Shown piece by piece: positions 6,962 through 14,014 of a stretch of DNA of 14,811 nucleotides. The position numbers and the translations under genes were made by a program. This DNA comes from Paracoccaceae bacterium (lineage in GTDB: Bacteria > Pseudomonadota > Alphaproteobacteria > Rhodobacterales > Rhodobacteraceae): NCBI GenBank assembly GCA_007131945.1, contig SLPP01000001.1, positions 1 to 14,811 on the forward strand. Direction: 5' to 3'. Each line of letters starts with the position of its first letter. The stretch's first letter is position 1. A model generated the notes under the pieces. The model worked only from the letters and a program-made list of their open reading frames with translations. It ran no database searches and was not told the origin of the DNA.

Positions 6962-8013
6962 CGCAATACGCGCGGCTCGTCCGAAACCCCGGGGAACACC
7001 ATCTTTTCCTCGCCCTGCGCATCCTCGAGGCGCATCACGCCGACCGCCCGAGGCTGGGCCAGTCCCGCCGGCCGCGCCAGGACGCGGTGCGGCTGGGCCA
7101 GGATCCCGAGATGAGTTTCCCGCGCACCACGATCAGCAGCTTCGGCACCGAACGGCGCAGCGGACGCCAGAGGCTGGCAAATCTCGCCTTCGGCCTTTTC
7201 GGGCCGAACGGGCCGCTGCCCCTGCACCTGACCGAATACGCGCTCGAACGGCGGCGAAAGCATCGCGACACTGCCTTCGTGGCCTTCGCCGACATGCTGA
7301 CCCACCGGCTCATGTCGCTGTTCTACAGGGCGTGGACGACAGGGCAACCGGCGCCCGCCTTCGACCGGCCCGATGCCGATCCCTATGCGCGCAAGGTCGC
7401 GGCGCTCGCCGGTCTCGACGGCGCGGCCCTTGCCGGACGCGATGCGATGCCGGATCTGGCCAAGCTGCATTTCGTCGGCCACCTCTCGGCCGGGCCGAAG
7501 CCGGCCGAGGCGCTGGTCGCGATGATCTCGGCCTTCTTCTCGGCGCCGGTGCGGCTGCAACAGTTCGTCGGCACCTGGCTGGACCTGGAGCCCGACGATC
7601 GCTGGCAACTGGGTCAGCCGGCTGGGCTCGGGCGCTCGACCAGCATTGGCACGCGGGTCTTCACCCGCAGCGCCAAGTTCCGGCTGCGGATCGGGCCACT
7701 GCGGCTCGCGGATTTCAAGCGCCTGCTGCCCGGCAAAGGCTCGCTCGAACGGCTGGAGTCAATCGTGCGCAACCATGTCGGCGATGCGCTCGACTGGGAC
7801 GTCAATCTGGTGCTCAAGGCCGAGGACGTACCGCGCAGCGCGCTCGACGGCACGACCGCGCTGGGCCATACGAGCTGGCTGGGCACCCGGCGCGAGGACG
7901 CCCGCGACGCCGGCGATCTCTTTCTGGCGCCGCCGCATATCCTGCGCCGCCAGCGCATTGGACCGGCACCCTTGGCCGCCGGACCCGTCACCGTCAGGGA
8001 GACCCCGAGATGA
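6925..8013 (+). CDS. tssG: TssG, baseplate wedge protein (ImpH/VasB)
   Basis: TssG (362 residues) completes the TssF2G wedge. Family features are an early LFLALRILEAHHADRPRLGQ segment, RQDAVRLGQDPEMSFP, a conserved LFGPNGPLPLHLTEYA block (around residues 92-107), and HRLMSLFYRAWTTGQPAP. The C-terminal part has VRLQQFVGTWLDLEPDDRWQ, then SIGTRVFTRSAKFRLRIGPL. The ATG at 6925 lies within the end of tssF, with a GGAG-like site at 6911-6914 and ten bases of spacing. The stop overlaps the clpV start as ATGA (8010-8013), implying translational coupling. The length is normal and no defects were seen. Confidence 0.96.
   Translation: MEAGRRPGSDDLTQYARLVRNPGEHHLFLALRILEAHHADRPRLGQSRRPRQDAVRLGQDPEMSFPRTTISSFGTERRSGRQRLANLAFGLFGPNGPLPLHLTEYALERRRKHRDTAFVAFADMLTHRLMSLFYRAWTTGQPAPAFDRPDADPYARKVAALAGLDGAALAGRDAMPDLAKLHFVGHLSAGPKPAEALVAMISAFFSAPVRLQQFVGTWLDLEPDDRWQLGQPAGLGRSTSIGTRVFTRSAKFRLRIGPLRLADFKRLLPGKGSLERLESIVRNHVGDALDWDVNLVLKAEDVPRSALDGTTALGHTSWLGTRREDARDAGDLFLAPPHILRRQRIGPAPLAAGPVTVRETPR
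7996..8001 (+). promoter_or_regulatory. Ribosome binding site of clpV
   Basis: AGGGAG lies inside the tssG end, eight bases before the ATG at 8010. It supports this start against the much longer open frame that begins at 7332 inside tssG. Confidence 0.75.
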
Positions 8014-10760
8014 GCGACATCAGCCGCGTCAAACTCTTCGGCAAGCTGAACAGCCTCGGCTACAAGGCGATCGAAGGGGCAACCGTGTTCTGCAAGATGC
8101 GCGGCAATCCCTATGTCGAGATCGTCCATTGGCTGCACCAGATCCTGCAGAATCAGGACAGCGACCTCCACCATATCATCCGTCATTTCGAACTCGACCC
8201 CGGCCGACTCGCCGCCGACATGACCCGCGCGCTCGATGCACTGCCGCGTGGAGCCAGTTCGATCAGCGATCTCTCGGGGCATCTGGAGGATGCGATGGAG
8301 CGCGCCTGGATCTGGGGCTCGCTTCTCTACAATTCCAGCCAGGTCCGCACCGGGCATCTTCTGCTGGGGATGCTCAAGACGCCCTCGCTGCGCAACATTC
8401 TGTTCGGCATCTCGGGCGAGTTCCAGAAGATCAAGCCCGACGCGCTGGCCGACGACTTCGACGTCGCCACCTCGGGCTCGCCGGAGGATAGGATGGCGCC
8501 CAAGGATGGCTCGCTGACAGGCGGCGGCGCGGCCCCCGGCGAGGCCTCGGGCGCAATGTCCCCGGCGGCAATGCGCAAGGAAGAGGCACTCAAGAAGTTC
8601 TGCACCGACATGACCGAACAGGCGCGCGCCGGCAAGATCGACCCGATCGTCGGACGCGACGGAGAGATCCGGCAGGTCGTCGACATCCTGATGCGGCGGC
8701 GACAGAACAACCCGATCCTGACCGGCGAGGCCGGCGTCGGCAAGACCGCGGTGGTCGAGGGCTTCGCGCTCCGTATCGCGCGCGGTGACGTACCGCCGGC
8801 CTTGCGCGAGGCGCGGCTCCTGGCGCTCGATGTCGGGCTCCTGCAGGCCGGGGCCTCGATGAAGGGCGAGTTCGAGAACCGCTTGCGTGCGGTGATCGAC
8901 GAGGTGCAGGCGAGCCCGAAGCCGATCATCATGTTCATCGACGAGACCCATACGCTCGTGGGTGCGGGCGGCGCCGCGGGGACCGGCGACGCCGCGAACC
9001 TGCTCAAGCCGGCGCTCGCACGCGGCACTTTGCGCACGATCGGCGCGACGACCTGGGCCGAATACAAGAAACACATCGAGAAGGACCCGGCACTGACCCG
9101 CCGATTCCAGGTTGTGCAGGTCGACGAGCCGGATACCGAGAAGGCGATCCGCATGATGCGTGGCATTGCCTCGATGCTGGAAAACCATCACCGCGTGCAG
9201 GTCCTCGACGAGGCGATCGAGGCTGCAGTGAACCTCTCTGCGCGCTACATCCCGGCGCGGCAGTTGCCCGACAAGTCGGTGAGCGTTCTAGACACCGCCT
9301 GCGCGCGGGTCGCTGTGAGTCAGCACGCGGTGCCGGCCGAGGTGGACGACAGCCGCCGCAGGATCGAAGCGCTGAGCACCGAGCTCGAGATCATCGGCCG
9401 CGACGAGACGGCGGGCTACGATGTAACCGACCGGCGCGAGGCGGTGAGCGCCGCCAAGGCGACCGAGGAAGCGCGACATGCCGAGCTCAACGCCCGCTGG
9501 GAGGCGGAGAAGGCGGTGGTCGAGGAGATCCTCGCACTGCGCGCGAAGCTGCGCGAGGGTGGCCGCCCGGTCGACAACGGCGCCGCCGCCGGTGCCGAGG
9601 ACGAAGGCTCGACGGTCGAGGCGGTGCCCGATGACGATCGCGCGGCGCTCATCGCTCAGCTCAGGACCAGGAATGCCGAACTGCAGGCGCTGCAGGGCGA
9701 GAACCCGCTGATCCTGCCGATCGTCGACGCCCAGGCCGTGGGCTCGGTCGTCGGCGACTGGACCGGCATTCCCGTCGGCCGAATGCTGCGCGACGAGATC
9801 GCCACCGTCATCGACCTCGACAAGCATCTCGCCAGGCGGGTGATCGGCCAGGACCACGCCATGCGCATGATCGCCAAGCGCATCCAGACCAGCCGCGCCG
9901 GCCTCGACAACCCGTCGAAGCCGATCGGGGTCTTCCTGCTGGCGGGAACGTCGGGCGTGGGCAAGACCGAGACCGCGCTCGCGCTGGCCGAGGTGCTCTA
10001 TGGCGGCGAGCAGAACGTCATCACCATCAACATGAGCGAGTATCAGGAGGCACACACGGTCTCATCGCTGAAGGGCGCGCCGCCCGGCTATGTCGGCTAT
10101 GGCGAAGGCGGCGTGCTGACCGAGGCGGTGCGCCGGCGACCCTATTCGGTGGTGCTGCTGGACGAGGTCGAGAAGGCGCATCCCGACGTGCACGAGATCT
10201 TCTTCCAGGTTTTCGACAAGGGCGTGATGGAGGATGGCGAAGGCCGGCGGATCGACTTCCGCAACACGCTGATCCTGCTCACCTCGAACGTGGGGTCCGA
10301 CCTGATCATGTCGATGTGCTCGGATCCCGAACTGATGCCCGAGCCCGAGGACATCGCCAAGGCGCTGCGCGATCCGCTGCTCAAGGTGTTCCCGCCGGCG
10401 CTTCTGGGTCGGCTGGTGACGATCCCCTATTTCCCGCTCAGCCCGCAGATGATCGCCGAGATCACCCACCTGCAGCTCGACCGGATCAAGAAGCGCGTCA
10501 CCGCGAACCACGGCGTGCCGTTCAGCTATACCGACGCTGTAGTCGAGACAATCGTCAGCCGCTGCCAGGAACTCGAGAGCGGTGGCCGGATGATCGACGC
10601 GATCGTCACGAACTCTATGCTTCCGGACATCTCGAACGAATTCCTGCGCCGGATGTTCGAGGGACAGCGGGTCGAACGGGTGGCGATCGACGTTCGGGAT
10701 GGCGACTTCTCCTACAGTTTCGATGCAACCGAGGACAGGGTGCGAGATGTGGCCGAATGA
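8010..10760 (+). CDS. clpV: ClpV (TssH), AAA+ ATPase that recycles the contracted sheath
   Basis: ClpV is a hexameric cytoplasmic Hsp100 ATPase that pulls apart contracted TssB/TssC so subunits can be reused. The 916-residue protein has a Clp N-domain (about 1-160), then AAA+ module 1 with Walker A GEAGVGKT at 239-246 and Walker B IIMFIDETHTL at 306-316. A coiled-coil middle domain follows (about 430-590). AAA+ module 2 has Walker A GTSGVGKT at 646-653, pore loop GYVGYG and Walker B VVLLDEVEKAH at 714-724. Both Walker B acidic pairs (311-312 and 718-719) are intact, so both ATPase sites look functional. The residue after DE in module 1 is Thr, a position that varies among Hsp100 proteins. The start overlaps the tssG stop (ATGA). 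The N-domain and T6SS context distinguish it from ClpB. Confidence 0.97.
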   Translation: MSDISRVKLFGKLNSLGYKAIEGATVFCKMRGNPYVEIVHWLHQILQNQDSDLHHIIRHFELDPGRLAADMTRALDALPRGASSISDLSGHLEDAMERAWIWGSLLYNSSQVRTGHLLLGMLKTPSLRNILFGISGEFQKIKPDALADDFDVATSGSPEDRMAPKDGSLTGGGAAPGEASGAMSPAAMRKEEALKKFCTDMTEQARAGKIDPIVGRDGEIRQVVDILMRRRQNNPILTGEAGVGKTAVVEGFALRIARGDVPPALREARLLALDVGLLQAGASMKGEFENRLRAVIDEVQASPKPIIMFIDETHTLVGAGGAAGTGDAANLLKPALARGTLRTIGATTWAEYKKHIEKDPALTRRFQVVQVDEPDTEKAIRMMRGIASMLENHHRVQVLDEAIEAAVNLSARYIPARQLPDKSVSVLDTACARVAVSQHAVPAEVDDSRRRIEALSTELEIIGRDETAGYDVTDRREAVSAAKATEEARHAELNARWEAEKAVVEEILALRAKLREGGRPVDNGAAAGAEDEGSTVEAVPDDDRAALIAQLRTRNAELQALQGENPLILPIVDAQAVGSVVGDWTGIPVGRMLRDEIATVIDLDKHLARRVIGQDHAMRMIAKRIQTSRAGLDNPSKPIGVFLLAGTSGVGKTETALALAEVLYGGEQNVITINMSEYQEAHTVSSLKGAPPGYVGYGEGGVLTEAVRRRPYSVVLLDEVEKAHPDVHEIFFQVFDKGVMEDGEGRRIDFRNTLILLTSNVGSDLIMSMCSDPELMPEPEDIAKALRDPLLKVFPPALLGRLVTIPYFPLSPQMIAEITHLQLDRIKKRVTANHGVPFSYTDAVVETIVSRCQELESGGRMIDAIVTNSMLPDISNEFLRRMFEGQRVERVAIDVRDGDFSYSFDATEDRVRDVAE

Positions 10761-10807
10761 CTTCGACCGGGCGGCACAAGCACGCCCGTACGCAACACGG
10801 GAGGGTG

Positions 10808-10837
10808 ATGACTCGTCCCCTTCCGGCATGCGATACT
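10808..10837 (+). promoter_or_regulatory. Weak sigma-70-like promoter candidate upstream of vgrG
   Basis: ATGACT (10808-10813, four of six to TTGACA) and GATACT (10832-10837, four of six to TATAAT) are separated by 18 bases. The 14-bp palindrome begins nine bases downstream, where an operator would lie. The matches are modest and could arise by chance. Confidence 0.2.
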
Positions 10838-10845
10838 GGCGGCCG

Positions 10846-10859
10846 GCCGACGCGTCGGC
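10846..10859. promoter_or_regulatory. 14-bp perfect palindrome, possible operator
   Basis: GCCGACGCGTCGGC is a perfect inverted repeat without spacer in the clpV-vgrG gap. A dimeric regulator could bind it. As RNA it cannot form a useful hairpin because it has no loop, which favours a DNA-level role if it has any. GC-rich DNA gives such palindromes by chance fairly often. Confidence 0.3.
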
Positions 10860-11027
10860 GTCCCCGACTCGCCGAGATATCGGGCGGTCACGCGACGTTT
10901 CCCTGACCGGAGGCCAGAACGCGCCGTGCCGGTCCCCGGCGGAGAGTGGCGGGCGGACAGACCGGTCTCCCTTCGTCAAGGAACTCGGCAGACAGGCGCC
11001 CGCGCGACGCGACAAAGGAATGCGGGC

Positions 11028-13103
11028 ATGAAGAAGACGGCGGATCTGGACAAGGCGGGCATCGTGCTCGAAGGCAACTTCGGCGGCTCGACGGTGCATT
11101 TCCAGGCCGCACGGATCGCCGAGGAACTTAGCACGGTCACCGAGATGCGGGTCGAGTTCCTGACCACCGACAGCAAGTTCGATGCGGCGACGCTACTGGG
11201 AACGCGACTGCGGCTGGAGCTGAAGACCGAGGACGCGCCACGGCGCTTGCAGGGAATCTGCATCGCGGTCGAGTTCCTCGGCAGCTCGGAAGGTTTCGAG
11301 CTCTACGGCGTGGATGTCCGGCCCTGGCTCTGGTTCCTGACCCGAAGCAGCGACAACCGCATCTTCCAGGGAAAGACGACGCCCGAGATCATCGAGCAGG
11401 TCTGCGCCGACCGGGGCTTTTCGGAGATCAAGCAGCGCCTGTCGCGCAGCTATGACGCCCGTGAATACTGCGTCCAGTATGGCGAAACCGATTTCGACTT
11501 TCTCAGCCGCCTGATGGAAGAGGAGGGGATCTACTACTTCTTCGAGCACGACGGGGATAGCGAGGAACTGATCCTCGCCGACGGGATCGGCGCGCACGAA
11601 CCGGCGGGCACGCTGCCTTTCCGCCCCTATGACCGGACCTCGATGCTGGAGGACGGGCATGTCTTCGAATGGTCGCCGCGCGGCCGCGTGGTCTCGGGCA
11701 AGATCTCGCTGGTCGATTACGACATGACGAAGCCCAATACCGATCTGAAGGTCGCCTCGTCGATCAAGAAGGGCAAGCACTCGCACGGCGACTACGAACG
11801 CTACGAGATCGACGGCTACTACACCGAGATCGCCAAGGGCGAAGGCGCCGCCCGCGTGCGCATGGAACGCGAGGCGCATGACGCATTGCGCTTCGTCTGC
11901 TCCGCCAATGCGCCGCAACTGGCCGCCGGCACGACCTTCAAGCTGACCGACGAACCGAAACTGGGCCGCGATGGCGAGTTCCTGGTGGTCAAGGCCCTGC
12001 ATCACATGCAGGGCACCGGGACGACCAGACCGAAGCAGCCGATCGAGTCCCAGGTCTCGGCCCCGCCGATGGTCTTCCCGCTCGAAACCGGGCGCTATTG
12101 CGCGACGCTCGAGGTCGCACCCAAGTCCGAACCCTATCGCCCGCCGAAAAAAACCGCCTGGCCGCGCCTTCAGGGTGTGCTGACCGCGGTGGTGACCGGA
12201 CCCGGCGGAGAAGAGATCTACACCGACGAATACGGCCGCATAAAGGTTCAGTTCCACTGGGATCGCGAGGGCGCAAAGGACGAGAATTCGAGCTGCTGGG
12301 TGCGCACGGTCGTGCCGTGGAGCGGCCGTGGCTGGGGCATGTTCGGCGTCCCGCGCATCGGCCAGGAAGTGGTTGTAGAGTTCGAGGGCGGCAATCCTGA
12401 CCGACCGATCGTCACGGGCATGGTCTACAACGACGCCACCCGGCATCCGTTCGGATTTCCGTCGAACAAGACAATGTCGGGACTGAAGACCAATTCCAGC
12501 AAGGGCGGTGGCGGCGCGCACGAGCTCGTCTTCGAGGACAAGAAGGACGAGGAATACGTCCGCATGATCTCGGAAAAGGATTACTTCCTGAAGATTAAGA
12601 ACAATGCCGAGATCACGATCGGCGTGGAGAAGCAGGATGCCGGCGACCTGACGCAGACGATATACCGGCACAAGACCGAGACGCTCAAGACGGGCGATTA
12701 CACCTTCACGATCGAGAAGGGCAACCGCAAGGTAAAGATCTCGGACAACCACTCCGAAGACGTCGGCGGCACCTTCGATACCAGGATAAAGGGCGACACC
12801 ACGTTGAAGATCACCCAGGGGAACTATTCGGAAGTGCTGGATATGGGCAATTTCAGTACAAAGGTGAGCAAGGGAAACATCTCGACCGCGGCGAGCTTCG
12901 GCAAGATCGATACCGAGGCGATGCAGTCAATCGAGCTGAAGGTGGGCACGTCTTCGATCAAGATCGACCAGATGGGGGTTACGATCAAGGGCATGATAAT
13001 CAAGATCGAAGGCGATACCATGGTGGATGTCAAAGGGTTGATGACCTCCGTCAAGGGCGACGCAATGCTGGTCCTCAAGGGCGGCCTGACGATGATCAAC
13101 TAG
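11028..13103 (+). CDS. vgrG: VgrG (TssI), T6SS spike protein
   Basis: VgrG trimers form the spike on top of the Hcp tube. The 691-residue protein has a gp27-like N-terminal region (about 1-330) with the conserved REYCVQYGETDFDFLSRLME and EEEGIYYFFEHDG segments. A gp5-like OB domain (about 378-460) contains YTDEYGRIKVQFHWDREG, SCWVRTVVPWSGRGWGMFG and PRIGQEVVVEFEGGNPDRP. The tail from about 500 is a Lys/Thr/Gly-rich repeated beta segment that ends at LKGGLTMIN with no toxin extension. This is therefore a structural VgrG that must carry cargo through partners. The ATG at 11028 has AGGA eight bases upstream. A GTG at 10926 would add 34 Arg-rich residues unlike VgrG. The tail DNA is visibly lower in GC than the rest of the window. 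Confidence 0.97.
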   Translation: MKKTADLDKAGIVLEGNFGGSTVHFQAARIAEELSTVTEMRVEFLTTDSKFDAATLLGTRLRLELKTEDAPRRLQGICIAVEFLGSSEGFELYGVDVRPWLWFLTRSSDNRIFQGKTTPEIIEQVCADRGFSEIKQRLSRSYDAREYCVQYGETDFDFLSRLMEEEGIYYFFEHDGDSEELILADGIGAHEPAGTLPFRPYDRTSMLEDGHVFEWSPRGRVVSGKISLVDYDMTKPNTDLKVASSIKKGKHSHGDYERYEIDGYYTEIAKGEGAARVRMEREAHDALRFVCSANAPQLAAGTTFKLTDEPKLGRDGEFLVVKALHHMQGTGTTRPKQPIESQVSAPPMVFPLETGRYCATLEVAPKSEPYRPPKKTAWPRLQGVLTAVVTGPGGEEIYTDEYGRIKVQFHWDREGAKDENSSCWVRTVVPWSGRGWGMFGVPRIGQEVVVEFEGGNPDRPIVTGMVYNDATRHPFGFPSNKTMSGLKTNSSKGGGGAHELVFEDKKDEEYVRMISEKDYFLKIKNNAEITIGVEKQDAGDLTQTIYRHKTETLKTGDYTFTIEKGNRKVKISDNHSEDVGGTFDTRIKGDTTLKITQGNYSEVLDMGNFSTKVSKGNISTAASFGKIDTEAMQSIELKVGTSSIKIDQMGVTIKGMIIKIEGDTMVDVKGLMTSVKGDAMLVLKGGLTMIN
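12147..12153 (+). repeat. A7 homopolymer in vgrG
   Basis: Seven A residues encode part of PPKKTAW just before the OB domain. This is a possible slippage site in otherwise GC-rich DNA. Loss or gain of one A would shift the frame and end the protein early. Confidence 0.9.
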
Positions 13104-13113
13104 GGGACAGGCG

Positions 13114-13713
13114 GTGAACGAGCGCTTCGCGGATCTGACGAAACTGCCCCGCCAGCCGGCGGCACGCTTGCTGGCGCTGGCCAATGCCAAGCTTCAGACC
13201 CCGCTCGACTCGCCGGCCAGCGCTCCGGTCGAGGCCGTGCTCGCCGAACTCGAGGGCAAGGGCGCGCTGATCGACATGCTGCGGCTGATGTCGGTGGCGC
13301 TGCCGGCGCGCGAACGCGTCTGGTGGGCCTGCCTCGCCGCGCGTGACACGCTGGCCGAGGGGGCGCCCGTCCCACCATCGCTGAAGGCTGCCGAGGCCTG
13401 GGTGTTCAAGCCCACCGACGAGAACCGCGCCGCCGCCCTTGCCGCGCTCGAAATCGCCGAGATCGAGGACGACACGGTGCATTGCGCCACCGCCGTGCAG
13501 TTCGCCGACGGGACGCTTGGGCCGGGCGAACTCGCCGAGCATCAGGGGCCCCCCGGCGCCTCCGAGACCTGCGCCTTCGCGATGAACCTGGTCGCGCTCG
13601 GCACGCGCGAAGCGGATTTCGATGCGTATTGCGCGCACCTGGTGGACCGCGCGCTCGACATCGCCCGCGGCGGCTCGGGTCGGATCGAGACGAAGACGAA
13701 GGAGACGACATGA
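13114..13713 (+). CDS. Uncharacterised T6SS-linked protein between VgrG and PAAR (DUF6931-like)
   Basis: This 199-residue protein starts at GTG 13114, with an AGGGGA-like site six bases upstream in the vgrG stop region. I see no signal peptide, membrane segment or catalytic motif. It reads as mainly helical: an N-terminal LPRQPAARLLALANAKLQTP, the central segment LPARERVWWACLAARDTLAE (around 67-86), a helix-turn-helix-like run KAAEAWVFKPTDENRAAALA, and a charged tail ending GRIETKTKETT. The WWACLAAR core and its position match, from memory, a T6SS-associated family of unknown function (I believe DUF6931); this is unverified. The stop overlaps the PAAR start (ATGA), so it is made together with the spike tip. 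A role as a VgrG/PAAR chaperone or loading adaptor is inferred from position only. It is not a recognisable DUF4123, DUF1795 or DUF2169 adaptor. Confidence 0.85.
   Translation: MNERFADLTKLPRQPAARLLALANAKLQTPLDSPASAPVEAVLAELEGKGALIDMLRLMSVALPARERVWWACLAARDTLAEGAPVPPSLKAAEAWVFKPTDENRAAALAALEIAEIEDDTVHCATAVQFADGTLGPGELAEHQGPPGASETCAFAMNLVALGTREADFDAYCAHLVDRALDIARGGSGRIETKTKETT
13699..13704 (+). promoter_or_regulatory. Ribosome binding site of the PAAR gene
   Basis: AAGGAG lies five bases before the ATG at 13710, inside the end of the preceding gene. It supports this start rather than an in-frame upstream one at 13482. Confidence 0.75.
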
Positions 13714-14000
13714 GCTTCCCCGCCGCACGCATCACCGACATGCATGCCTGCCCGATGGTCACCGGTCTGGTGCCGCATGTCGGCGGGCCGATCTCGCTGG
13801 GCATGTTCACGGTTCTGACCGGCAATATGCCGCAGGCGCGCGTCAGCGACCTCGCGGTCTGCGTGGGTCCGCCCGATGTCATCGTCAAGGGATCGTCGAC
13901 GGTACTGGTGGGCAACCTGCCGGCGGCGCGGATACTCGACAACACGGCGCACGGCGGCATGATCGTCATGGGTTTTCCGACGGTACTGATCGGAGGGTAG
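13710..14000 (+). CDS. PAAR-domain spike-tip protein
   Basis: PAAR proteins cap the VgrG trimer with a sharp, metal-stabilised cone. The 96-residue protein is a bare PAAR domain. It opens with PAARITDMHACPM (residues 4-16) and has repeated Gly-x-x-x-Val-Leu units (TVLTGN, TVLVGN, TVLIGG) and a second PAAR-like PAARILD at 71-77. Likely zinc ligands are His12, Cys14, Cys51 and His81 (inferred from placement). There is no N-terminal motif and no C-terminal toxin, so it carries no effector itself. It overlaps the preceding gene by ATGA and is followed eight bases later by the FHA gene ATG region. The type resembles the DUF4150/PAAR-like tips of proteobacterial T6SS loci. Confidence 0.95.
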   Translation: MSFPAARITDMHACPMVTGLVPHVGGPISLGMFTVLTGNMPQARVSDLAVCVGPPDVIVKGSSTVLVGNLPAARILDNTAHGGMIVMGFPTVLIGG

Positions 14001-14002
14001 GC

Positions 14003-14008
14003 AGGGGA
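14003..14008 (+). promoter_or_regulatory. Ribosome binding site that favours the GTG start of the FHA gene
   Basis: AGGGGA abuts an ATG at 14009, which leaves no spacer, but lies six bases before the in-frame GTG at 14015. The GTG is therefore the better start. The two choices differ by only two residues. Confidence 0.5.
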
Positions 14009-14014
14009 ATGTCG

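Larger units (their letters stand above)
10761..11027 (+). other. clpV-vgrG intergenic region (267 nt)
   Basis: This is the longest gap in the window. It holds a 14-bp perfect palindrome (10846-10859), a 10-bp palindrome AGACCGGTCT (10959-10968), and 6-bp arms GACCGG and CCGGTC flanking about 10905-10934. It also holds a weak promoter-like pair (10808-10837) and the vgrG ribosome binding site (AGGA, 11016-11019). An ORF runs through it with atypical codon use. No T-run terminator was seen. The likely role is a regulatory leader allowing vgrG and the downstream spike genes to be controlled partly apart from the machine genes (inference). Confidence 0.5.
10747..11031 (+). other. 94-codon ORF bridging clpV and vgrG (coding status doubtful)
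   Basis: An ATG at 10747, within the clpV end, is preceded by CAGGG with six bases of spacing. It opens 94 codons that end in a TGA overlapping the vgrG ATG (ATGA at 11028-11031). Operon-style junctions at both ends favour a gene. Against it, roughly a quarter of the codons end in A or T, much more than in the surrounding genes. The product is Arg/Pro/Ser-rich, looks disordered and matches nothing I recognise. I lean to a non-coding leader. Confidence 0.2.

Noticed and set aside
7332..8009. Upstream extension of the clpV frame to give a 1142-residue protein
   Set aside because: It lies wholly within tssG, reads as Arg/Ala-rich shadow sequence, and the ATG at 8010 has a good ribosome binding site and the expected ClpV N-terminus.
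8940..8951. DETH instead of the commoner DEAH in ClpV module 1 as a defect
   Set aside because: The catalytic Asp-Glu pair is intact, and the third position varies among active Hsp100 ATPases.
7614..9191. 525-codon minus-strand ORF
   Set aside because: It covers the antisense of tssG and clpV across a gene junction with no recognisable domain.
11193..12752. 519-codon minus-strand ORF
   Set aside because: It is antisense to vgrG, with hydrophobic/Arg-rich shadow composition and no ribosome binding site or family match.
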